From Mactromeris polynyma (lineage: Eukaryota > Mollusca > Bivalvia > Venerida > Mactridae), in assembly GCA_032209605.1 (NCBI GenBank), contig JASFXZ010000098.1, positions 193,501 through 257,500 of the forward strand: a stretch of DNA of 64,000 bases. Direction: 5' to 3'. Both the position numbers and the translations under genes were made by a program. Below, in pieces: positions 1 through 8,680 of the stretch. Each line of letters begins with the position of its first letter. Position 1 is the first letter of the stretch. The notes beneath the pieces are model-generated. The model did not search any database, was not told the origin of the DNA, and saw nothing but the letters and a program-made list of their open reading frames with translations.

Positions 1-704
1 ATCACATACCAACAATAACCTAGTGTATCACGTACCAACAGTAACCTAGTGTATCACGTACCAACAATAACCTAGTGTATCACGTACCAGCAGTAACCTA
101 GTGTATCACGTACCAACAATAACCTAGTGTATCACGTACCAACAATAACCTAGTGTATCACGTACCAACAATAACCTAGTGTATCACGTACCAGCAGTAA
201 CCTAGTGTATCACGTACCAACAGTAACCTAGTTTATCACGTACCAACAGAAACCTAGTGTATCACGTACCAACAGTAACCTAGTGTATCACGTACCAGCA
301 GTAACCTAGTGTATCACGTACCAACAGTAACCTAATGTATCACGTACCAACAATAACCTAGTGTATCACGTACCAACAGTAACCTAGTGTATCACGTACC
401 AACAATAACCTAGTGTATCACGTACCAGCAGTAACCTAGTGTATCACATACCAACAGTAACCTAGTTTATCACGTACCAACAGAATTCTAGTGTATCACA
501 TACCAACAGTAACCTAGTTTATCACGTACCAACAGAATTCTAGTGTATCACATACCAACAGTAACCTAGTGCATCACGTACCAACAGTAACCTAGTGCAC
601 CACCTACCAACAGTAACCTAGTGTATCACGTACCAACTGTAGCCTAGTGTATCACGTACCAACACAAACATAGCGTTTCACGCACCAACATAATTCTAGT
701 CCAA
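1..704. repeat. 26-bp minisatellite, about 27 copies, truncated by window start
   Basis: Head-to-tail units of 26 bp built around ATCACGTACC and AACCTAGTGT run from the first base, so the array continues upstream. Variants are single substitutions (AACAATAAC, AACAGTAAC, AGCAGTAAC). Near 441-544 a 52-bp dimer carrying AGAATTCTAG is itself duplicated. Units decay towards 650-704, as expected at an array edge. No coding potential is seen. Confidence 0.95.
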
Positions 705-1030
705 CAGTTATTGATGTCAAACAATTAACAACAAGACAATTCATTATTTGCACTTTTTGCTAGAACTATATGAGTCATATATTAATATATACTATTTACG
801 TACATGTGTATAAATACTTGGTGAAATATATCTACAAATCTTCCTCAGAAGTACTACAATATAGCTCACAGTATATGTATATAATTACGCAAGTTGATGG
901 GTGGCCTGTACGCCATATCATGGAACATTGTCACGTAATCAGATCGGGACTGCCTATATGTAAAGACGTTGCACGTATGTTTGTTCAATATCAAACTGAT
1001 ATGCCTCTGTTAAACTGCAAACTACATTTG
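705..1030. other. AT-rich spacer, no gene recognised
   Basis: Single-copy AT-rich DNA between the 26-bp and 90-bp arrays. An 87-codon open frame on the plus strand (770-1033) has no recognisable domain and runs into the repeat, so I treat it as chance. The interval lies downstream of the minus-strand TRIM gene. I saw no clear AATAAA for that gene on the minus strand here. Confidence 0.6.
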
Positions 1031-1386
1031 TAAATCAAACTGAACTGAAAGTGTGATTAACTGTTTTTTGTACAAACCAATGTCTTATTAAATCAACTGT
1101 GTTCATTACAAATCCATTCGTAAATCAAACTGAACTGAAAGTGTGATTAACTGTTTTTTGTACAAACCAATGTCTTATTAAATCAACTGTGTTCATTACA
1201 AATCCATTCGTAAATCAAACTGAACTGAAAGTGTGATTAACTGTTTTTTGTACAAACCAATGTCTTATTAAATCAACTGTGTTCATTACAAATCCATTCG
1301 TAAATCAAACTGAACTGAAAGTGTGATTAACTGTTTTTTGTACAAACCAATGTCTTATTAAATCAACTGTGTTCATTACAAATCCA
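1031..1386. repeat. 90-bp tandem repeat, 3.95 copies, apparently identical
   Basis: A 90-bp unit starting TAAATCAAACTGAACTGAAA repeats at 1031, 1121, 1211 and 1301, ending near 1386. I see no difference between copies over the compared length, which suggests very recent amplification. It starts about 70 bp downstream of the TRIM stop codon and may fall inside that gene's 3' UTR. Confidence 0.95.
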
Positions 1387-1457
1387 AGAGGTTAAATACA
1401 AGGATAGATATCCTAAAGTCATCCAATTTAGTCCGAGAATTATAAATTCCAATGGAA

Positions 1458-4148
1458 TCAGTCCATAGCATACACTTTTATATCCCCGTTATCTTGAGTA
1501 ACTATTATATGACCAAACGGACTGACACAAACAGCGATTGGCTGAACCAGCTCGTCACGTGCGCTGACGACACACTTCCGGTAAAGACCGTCTGAGGTGA
1601 GACTATGAATTGCATGCGCAGATTTGTCGGCAAGATACACATTTCCATCCAAATCAGTACAAATACCCCTTGGGTCTTGGATTACCACACCGATAGATTG
1701 GTGATCAAATTTCACATCACCTTTCTTATCAAGATACAATAATCCGGTTTTAGTTTCACAATCCGACACAATTATCTCCCCTCCATTGTTGACTGTAACG
1801 TAATATGGCCAGGTAAACAGTGTCCGCCCGGGTTGTCGGTTGTCATGGCGATGGCTTTGTAGAATCTCTCCCTCAAGAGACAGTACATCCACAGACTGGT
1901 TGTTAGAAGCACAGCATGACACAATGATAACTGGCTTTCCATTGGCTGTGTCCTCGAAGCAACATATACCTCTATACTGCTTCACAGTTTTGATTCTTTT
2001 CAGCAATGTCATGTTCTTCTCATTAACTGTTACAAATACCAACGTTGATATTTCAGGCAGTGTGACAGCAACATCGGACCGTTCCACATTGGCTATACCA
2101 TGTGGCCACGATGGTAAAAGAACATCGCACATCACCAGTCCAGACGCATCAAACGCTTTTATCTTCTTGTTATGGAAATCAGTGATGACGGGAGTACCGT
2201 CACAAAGGACAGTTACGTCAAGGGGCCAACATTTTTTACTGTCATTCTCCGTTCGTCCATTGAATGCACAAAGTAACTGAGCATTCGTTTTGTCCATTAT
2301 TGGTGCAGGTCTTGGTTGCTGGGGTGATTTCGGCGGTGTTATTTCGGATCGCCTTGCAAGTGGTGGAGACAGTATTCCTTCGTTGGATCGTTTGGTAAGC
2401 GGTGTTCTAACACCATGGTCGGGCGTCTTTGATCGCCTTTCTGGGCGGACAGGAGGTTTTTCCGATGTCAGCGGCCGGCCGTTTACAGTGCTTTGAGACC
2501 GACGATGAATAGGCGGAGTCTTAGAGCTTTTCTGTGGTGTGGTTGTCATGGCTTGGGTTTTCCGAAATTCCACTGAACTGTTCACTCGTTTAGTGCGTGG
2601 TAGTGAGCCAGTTGACCCGGAAGATAATCTTGTACACGTTTCCTGCTGCTGGCGGGCACGTACAGACACCGCGTGTCGTCTTGGAGTAGTTTCAAGCATT
2701 TCTTGAGAGCTCATCGAGTCATTGGAGGTTGAAGGTGACGGTGAAGCTGTAGACAAGCTGCTTCTAGAAGAATTCTTACTTTGTGCAGGAATAGGTTGGA
2801 GTTGTATTTGGTGTTTGGAGGATTTCGTTCTCTGTTTAGACTGTTTGTCATTTAGTTCTTCCTGTTCTGCTTTATCTACTCTAAATGTACCAGTTCTTTT
2901 AATTGAGGAGGTCTTTCTAACGGGTGACAAAGGACCTATTCCGTTTTCCGCGTTCATTGGGAATCCATCTTTATTCATGTCAACAACATCAACAATTTTT
3001 CCCAGAGATTTAAGGTCGTAAACACGCCCCAGTGTTGCATCCAATGCAAACTTATGACGGAAAAGTAACTTGGCTATTTTGCGACGGTTAATGTTCGTGT
3101 TCATTTCAATTATCTGGTTTTTTACTTTGTCAAAGACAGACAGAAATTCCGAATCACTTCCGAACTCGACAAGATGTTTCAAAAACCTGTTGGTGTTTTC
3201 TAAATTTTTCTTCAAACCTTCAATTTCATTCAGTCTCTCTTTCACTTCCATAATAGCATTAGTATGCTTCACATCCAGCTCTTCCAGTGCAGATTGTTCA
3301 AGTTTCGCAAGATGATAGTCAACATTTGCGCGAACAGTTTTAATCTCCTTTACGAGAGATTTTTTATTTTCTTCCAGTTCTTCAATTTCTTTCAAATGAT
3401 CTTTCTGCCAATCTGTCAGAGAACTTCCTTGAGAATCTAGATCCTTGAGTACATTTTCTGTTTCCGGTTTTAATTTTTGAGCAGAATCGGCACAAGTCTC
3501 CACCATGTCGCACCGTCTATGATATACCGCCACACAATTTGAGCAAATAGCCAGTCTACAGTCCAGGCAATAGAACTCCAGTAATTTATCTTTATGTTCA
3601 GCACATGAAATCTCTCGTTTTACATTTTGAAGCGATTGTATTGGATTAACTTGAATGTCTCTGAGTGACATAACAACATGATCGCGACAAGCTTTAATTA
3701 CGTTATGTGCTTTTATACAAGCATCACAGAAAGAAACTTTGCAGGTTTGGCACCACACTTCGGCCTTGGCTGGCTTCGAACCTTGTCCTCTTGCACTACA
3801 AGATTCACAAATCTGCTCGGCCTTGTGCATATCCATTTTCTCAATCAAACTGGAAATCAAATGATTATCAGAGAATCCACTTTCTATTGTCTCCAGATCT
3901 TCAGATCGTACTAACGTTGTATCAGTTTTGCAGGTAGGGCAGTTAAACACCACAATACGCTCGTCCTCTTCGTTGTCTTCTGTATTACTGTTTCCATTAA
4001 GGTCTCCATTTCTCGATTGTTGAACAAAGTCCTCCAAACATTTCAGACAGAATGTATGGAGACACGGCAGCAGTTTCGGGTCGGTGTAGTGTCGCTGACA
4101 TATCTGACACACAAGGAACTCCTCCTTGATTTGTTGAAGAGCTTCCAT
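1458..4148 (-). CDS. TRIM/RBCC protein with NHL-like propeller (probable E3 ubiquitin ligase)
   Basis: An uninterrupted 896-residue frame. Residues 14-73 form a C3HC4 RING: C14, C17, C29, H31, C34, C37, C70, C73, with an acidic, Asn-rich insertion (about 45-64) before the last pair. A B-box 1 spans C114-H157 and a B-box 2 spans C182 to about C213 (C182, H185, C194, C197, C202, C205, H210). A Glu/Lys/Leu-rich coiled coil covers about 220-350. A basic Ser/Thr/Pro linker covers about 385-625. About six NHL-like blades fill 626-896, with motifs such as PRGICTDLDGNVYLADK. This is the RBCC order of TRIM ubiquitin ligases, closest in layout to TRIM2/3/71-type proteins; I saw no filamin domain. Known family role: the RING recruits an E2, the coiled coil dimerises and the propeller binds protein or RNA. 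The start is supported by an in-frame TGA at 4203-4205 and by a 3' splice site at 4228. The specific orthologue and substrate cannot be named. Confidence 0.93.
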   Translation of the reverse strand: MEALQQIKEEFLVCQICQRHYTDPKLLPCLHTFCLKCLEDFVQQSRNGDLNGNSNTEDNEEDERIVVFNCPTCKTDTTLVRSEDLETIESGFSDNHLISSLIEKMDMHKAEQICESCSARGQGSKPAKAEVWCQTCKVSFCDACIKAHNVIKACRDHVVMSLRDIQVNPIQSLQNVKREISCAEHKDKLLEFYCLDCRLAICSNCVAVYHRRCDMVETCADSAQKLKPETENVLKDLDSQGSSLTDWQKDHLKEIEELEENKKSLVKEIKTVRANVDYHLAKLEQSALEELDVKHTNAIMEVKERLNEIEGLKKNLENTNRFLKHLVEFGSDSEFLSVFDKVKNQIIEMNTNINRRKIAKLLFRHKFALDATLGRVYDLKSLGKIVDVVDMNKDGFPMNAENGIGPLSPVRKTSSIKRTGTFRVDKAEQEELNDKQSKQRTKSSKHQIQLQPIPAQSKNSSRSSLSTASPSPSTSNDSMSSQEMLETTPRRHAVSVRARQQQETCTRLSSGSTGSLPRTKRVNSSVEFRKTQAMTTTPQKSSKTPPIHRRSQSTVNGRPLTSEKPPVRPERRSKTPDHGVRTPLTKRSNEGILSPPLARRSEITPPKSPQQPRPAPIMDKTNAQLLCAFNGRTENDSKKCWPLDVTVLCDGTPVITDFHNKKIKAFDASGLVMCDVLLPSWPHGIANVERSDVAVTLPEISTLVFVTVNEKNMTLLKRIKTVKQYRGICCFEDTANGKPVIIVSCCASNNQSVDVLSLEGEILQSHRHDNRQPGRTLFTWPYYVTVNNGGEIIVSDCETKTGLLYLDKKGDVKFDHQSIGVVIQDPRGICTDLDGNVYLADKSAHAIHSLTSDGLYRKCVVSARDELVQPIAVCVSPFGHIIVTQDNGDIKVYAMD

Positions 4149-4227
4149 ACTGAAGACGTTGCTCCAGTTCTCTCCCTTGATTCTACCGTAAACTTTGCTC
4201 AGTCATGAAAAATGGAGCCCCGTAGGT
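4149..4227 (-). other. 5' UTR part of the TRIM coding exon, with splice acceptor
   Basis: Read on the minus strand, the sequence TTTTGTATATTTTCAG ends at 4228 and is followed by transcribed sequence leading to the ATG at 4148. The pyrimidine-rich tract plus CAG is a good 3' splice site, so the coding exon is probably preceded by an intron and at least one non-coding exon at higher coordinates. I could not locate that upstream exon. The in-frame TGA at 4203-4205 shows that coding does not extend into this segment. Confidence 0.65.
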
Positions 4228-4228
4228 C

Positions 4229-4644
4229 TGAAAATATACAAAATAAGTTGGTGAGTAACGAAGTGTTGTCAGGTAATACATTGATCTACATCCATCAAAT
4301 TGTCAACGTCTTTTCGACTGAGCATATCTGTTTTTCACAAATCTAATTGTTTAATATGCATGTTAATTAACATCATACAGATATAATAGATGTAATGTCA
4401 GGCGTATATGGATATAGTTATCGTTAAACGGTGAATTATTACTTGCAGTATATTTAAATATTTTCATTGCATTTACACGCTTGTTAAATTGCACATTAAA
4501 TTTACCACTTAAAGTAGTAAGAACAGTTTAATAAATCATTAACAATTAGCAAATGACTATGCTGGTAATAATTTATTAGTATTTTTTTCTTTATCTTCCG
4601 AATAAACGCGATTCCCTCTTATTATAAGTCATTGACTATTGAAG
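4229..4644. other. AT-rich DNA, probably the start of the TRIM 5' intron
   Basis: Single-copy AT-rich sequence between the inferred TRIM splice acceptor and the 42-bp array. If the acceptor is used, this and the following array are intronic. No exon or RNA gene is recognised. Confidence 0.5.
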
Positions 4645-5962
4645 TGCATAGTTGTATGGCTCGTCTATTGTATGATGGATATATGTGGCATTGTTGTATG
4701 GCTAGTCTATTGTATGATGGATATATGTGGCATTGTTGTATGGCTCGTCTATTGTATGATGGATATATGTGGCATTGTTGTATGGCTCGTCTATTGTATG
4801 ATGGATATATGTGGCATAGTTGTATGGCTCGTCTGTTGTATGATGGATATATGTGGCATAGTTGTATGGCTCGTCTATTGTATGATGGATATATGTGGCA
4901 TTGTTGTATGGCTCGTCTGTTGTATGATGGATATATGTGGCATAGTTGTATGGCTCGTCTGTTGTATGATGGATTTATGTGGCATTGTTGTATGGCTCGT
5001 CTATTGTATGGTGGATATATGTGGCATTGTTGTATGGCTCGTCTGTTGTATGATGGATATATGTGGCATTGTTGTATGGCTCGTCTATTGTATGATGGAT
5101 ATATGTGGCATTGTTGTATGGCTCGTCTGTTGTATGATGGATATATGTGGCATTGTGGTATGGCTCGTCTATTGTATGATGGATATACGAGTATGTGGCA
5201 TTGTTGTAAGGCTCGTCTATTATATGATGGATATATGTGGCATAGTTGTATGGCTCGTCTATTGTATGATGGATATATGTGGCATAGTTGTATGGCTCGT
5301 CTGTTGTATGATGGATATATGTGGCATAGTTGTATGGCTCGTCTATTGTATGATGGATATATGTGGCATAGTTGTATGGCTCGTCTATTGTATGATGGAT
5401 ATATGTGGCATTGTTGTATGGCTCGTCTGTTGTATGATTGATATATGTGGCATAGTTGTATGGCTCGTCTGTTGTATGATGGATATATGTGGCATTGGTG
5501 TATGGCTCGTCTGTTGTATGATGGATATATGTGGCATTGTTGTATGGCTCGTCTATTGTATGATGGATATATGTGGCATTGTTGTATGGCTCGTCTATTG
5601 TATGATGGATATATGTGGCATTGTTGTATGGCTCGTCTGTTGTATGATGGATATATGTGGCATTGTTGTATGGCTCGTCTGTTGTATGATGGATATATGT
5701 GGCATTGTTGTATGGCTCGTCTTTTGTATGATGGATATATGTGGCATTGTTGTATGGCTCGTCTATTGTATGATGGATATATGTGGCATTGATGATGGCT
5801 CGTCTGTTGTATGATGGATATATGTGGCATTGTTGTATGGCTCGTCTGTTGTATGATGGATATATGTGGCATTGTTGTATGGCTCGTCTATTGTATGATG
5901 GATATATGTGGCATTGTTGTATGGCTCGTCTATTGTATGATGGATATATGTGGCATTGTTGT
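4645..5962. repeat. 42-bp minisatellite, about 31 copies
   Basis: Units of 42 bp contain TGTATGGCTCGTCTATTGTA and GGATATATGTGGCAT. Because 42 is divisible by three and the unit lacks stop codons in several frames, long open frames appear on both strands (for example 4622-5872 minus). Most unit differences are G/A at GTCTGTT/GTCTATT and G/T at CATAG/CATTG. One unit has a 6-bp insertion near 5188 and one has a 3-bp deletion near 5791. I regard it as non-coding. Confidence 0.95.
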
Positions 5963-6836
5963 TCCTTATTAATTACTTTCTCAATCTACTAACGTTCACC
6001 AAATAACCGTAAAGTTGATCAATCCTCGAAATAACTGATTACATACAAAAGTACTAGTGCTTCATAAATAGTCTATTTGCAAATACAGCTTTGTACATTC
6101 ACATATTTGCAAATACAGTTTTGTACATTCACATATATACTTTCAAAGCCGTGATCAAAGTAGCGTTATGAACGTGTAGTAGAAAATACACATCGTGGGA
6201 CGATTGCAAAACTGCTTCATCAGCACATAACTAAACAAGCAGAGAGTCTGGGTTCGTTGTGATCCCTCCAGGTGAGATATAGTTGAAAATAATTGTTGTA
6301 CTAAAATAATTGTTCTATGTGAACCTTCTAAAGCCGAACGAATCAGTCAGTCCGAGAAAATCATCTCATAGAATCGATAATACATTACAGTCGTGTGTTG
6401 TTGCTGTGCAATATCTCGTACAGAAAGCGTTTAGTTCAGTCCGGATGTCGCCATATTGAAACATTCAACTGTTACATGAGATTATCTGCATTATTCGTGG
6501 ATTTATCGTCTTAAGTAGTTAAAGTAACCGACAAGTAGGTTGTCAAATTAATGTAAGAATTACATTTGAACTATTTAACTCGTTTGTGTAAGTGAATTTA
6601 CGCTCGGGTGAGAACTTCGATAAAGCACGATGTGACGTTACTAATCTGACTGTCAGATACATACACATATACATGTGAACTGTTTAACATTCTGGACCAT
6701 GCTTCTGTCACGGCAGAAGTGATAAGCTTTCATATATAAAGTATTTACCATGCCAATAAAACAACTTAACAAAAGTATTCATTACGGTGGCAGTAATACA
6801 GAAACGTGTAAGATAGCCTCATGTGATCCAAACCTA
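5963..6836. other. AT-rich spacer with one 30-bp duplication
   Basis: No coding sequence is recognised. A 30-bp segment beginning ATTTGCAAATACAG is present twice in tandem at 6074-6133 with one difference. The ATTTGCAAAT in each copy equals the octamer/POU motif, probably by chance. The rest is single-copy. Confidence 0.6.
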
Positions 6837-7075
6837 GGGCGGTTCCAGGATTTGGGCTTAGGGGGTGCGATAGTTTTAGCCATTTTTTGGTTTTACTCAA
6901 GTCTTATAAAACGGCAATGACTGTATTTTATTCTTTGCTTGTAAGTTATTGGACATTATGTTTAATGCTAAAATTGATCTGAATCGCTTATTTGAAAATC
7001 TTATAATTAAAGGTCTCTGTATATTTTCGTACTCAGACATTAAGGGAATTTGAGGGTGCGCCCCTGGATCCACTA
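6837..7075. mobile_element. Candidate non-autonomous hAT-like element remnant
   Basis: The left end reads CTAGGGCGGTTCCAGGATTT, followed by a G-rich run. The right end reads GCGCCCCTGGATCCACTAG. The reverse complement of the right end (CTAGTGGATCCAGGGGCGC) pairs imperfectly with the left end. Both resemble the CAGNGGCGGATCCAGG type of terminal repeat common in animal hAT elements. No transposase is present. An 8-bp target duplication is not convincing, perhaps because the right flank was rearranged into the 94-bp array. The assignment rests on the termini only. Confidence 0.42.
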
Positions 7076-7685
7076 GTACAAATCAATACACATGACAGTT
7101 CACTACATATTGATACCAGTTACCACTCAATCATTTAGGGAATTTGAGGGTGCGCCCCTGGATCCACTAGTACAAATAAATACACATGACAGTTCACTAC
7201 ATATTGACACCAGTTACCACTCAGACATTTAGGGAATTTGAGGGTGCGCCCCTGGATCCACTAGTACAAATAAATACACATGACAGTTCACTACATATTG
7301 ATACCAGTTACCACTCAGACATTTAGGGAATTTGAGGGTGCGCCCCTGGATCCACTAGTACAAATAAATACACATGACAGTTCACTACATATTGATACCA
7401 GTTACCACTCAGACATTTAGGGAATTTGAGGGTGCGCCCCTGGATCCACTAGTACAAATAAATACACATGACAGTTCACTACATATTGAGACCAGTTACC
7501 ACTCAGACATTTAGTGAATTTGAGGGCGCCCCTGGATCCACTAGTACAAATAAATACACATGACAGTTCACTACATATTGAGACCAGTTACCACTCAGAC
7601 ATTTAGGGAATTTGAGGGCGCCCCTGGATCCACTAGTACAAATAAATACACATGTCAGTTCACTACATATTGAGACCAGTTACCA
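7034..7685. repeat. 94-bp tandem repeat, about 7 copies
   Basis: Units begin CAGACATTTAGGGAATTTGA and include GCGCCCCTGGATCCACTAGT. The last two units carry a short deletion in the GGGTGCGCCCC stretch. The first copy is continuous with the right end of the hAT-like remnant, so the repeat unit contains a transposon terminus plus flanking sequence. Confidence 0.93.
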
Positions 7686-7739
7686 GATAAGGTGCTTAAA
7701 TTATTTTAATGTTTCTATTATACACCTACATTATCGTCT

Positions 7740-7812
7740 GGTTCCGTAGTGTAGTGGTTATCACGTCTGCTTTACACGCAGAAGGTCCTGGGTTCGAGCC
7801 CCAGCGGAACCT
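7740..7812 (+). tRNA. tRNA-Val (anticodon TAC)
   Basis: A 73-nt cloverleaf. The acceptor stem is GGTTCCG (7740-7746) with CGGAACC (7805-7811). The anticodon stem TCTGC/GCAGA encloses the loop TTTACAC, giving anticodon TAC at 7773-7775. The T stem is CTGGG/CCCAG. Internal promoter A box TAGTGTAGTGG (7747-7757) and B box GGTTCGAGCCC (7791-7801) are intact, and there is no intron. A T7 run at 7816-7822 is the expected RNA polymerase III terminator. The base at the discriminator position (7812) is T, whereas eukaryotic tRNA-Val usually has A, so either a functional gene or a recent pseudogene is possible. It sits between two minisatellites. Confidence 0.93.
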
Positions 7813-7815
7813 AAA

Positions 7816-7822
7816 TTTTTTT
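7816..7822 (+). terminator. RNA polymerase III T-run terminator
   Basis: Seven consecutive T residues begin 4 bp after the tRNA-Val 3' end, the normal position for termination of tRNA transcription. Confidence 0.85.
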
Positions 7823-7849
7823 ATAAAAATATGTTCGTTTATTTAAATG

Positions 7850-8425
7850 TGTAAACAAACAAGTCATGCTATATGTTTATGGTTTTGTAAACAAACAAGT
7901 CATGCTATATGTTTATGATTTTGTAAACAAACAAGTCATGCTATATGTTTATGATTTTGTAAACAAACAAGTCATGCTATATGTTTATGATTTTGTAAAC
8001 AAACAAGTCATGCTATATGTTTATGATTTTGTAAACAAACAAGTCATGCTATATGTTTATGATTTTGTAAACAAACAAGTCATGCTATATGTTTATGATT
8101 TTGTAAACAAACAAGTCATGCTATATGTTTATGATTTTGTAAACAAACAAGTCATGCTAAATGTTTATGATTTTGTAAACAAACAAGTCATGCTATATGT
8201 TTATGATTTTGTAAACAAACAAGTCATGCTATATGTTTATGATTTTGTAAACAAACAAGTCATGCTATATGTTTATGATTTTGTAAACAAACAAGTCATG
8301 CTATATGTTTATGATTTTGTAAACAAACAAGTCATGCTATATGTTTATGATTTTGTAAACAAACAAGTCATGCTATATGTTTATGATTTTGTAAACAAAC
8401 AAGCCATGCTATATGTTTATGATTT
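7850..8425. repeat. 36-bp minisatellite, 16 copies
   Basis: Very uniform units contain GTCATGCTATATGTTTATGA and TTTTGTAAACAAACAA. The period is a multiple of three, giving an open frame with a 12-residue repeat. Only a handful of substitutions are seen (for example near 8160 and 8403). It starts about 38 bp after the tRNA gene. I regard it as non-coding. Confidence 0.95.
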
Positions 8426-8680
8426 AGACTGAGAAGATATTCATAAGCTTTTTGGAAATAATGTATGACTGATTATCCAACATAATCTCCAAAGTGTTTT
8501 AATTCTCAATGCCGTGTGGTATCTGTTATTTACAATTCAATTTCTCTTTCACAATATTCAATGACTCATGTAGTACAAACACCTTGTGTGTATAAATAAA
8601 GACAACTAAATAGCGACAGGCTAATGATTGGGTCTGCAACTATTAACCGTACGTATTTCTATACTTTATTTTATATTATA
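8426..8680. other. Short AT-rich spacer
   Basis: Single-copy DNA between two 36-bp arrays of unrelated sequence. No gene or motif is recognised. Confidence 0.6.

Noticed and set aside
7034..7685. Cloning-vector contamination, suggested by GGATCCACTAGT (BamHI-SpeI polylinker-like)
   Set aside because: The 12-bp match is embedded in a natural 94-bp repeat with no further vector sequence, and it fits a hAT-like terminus.
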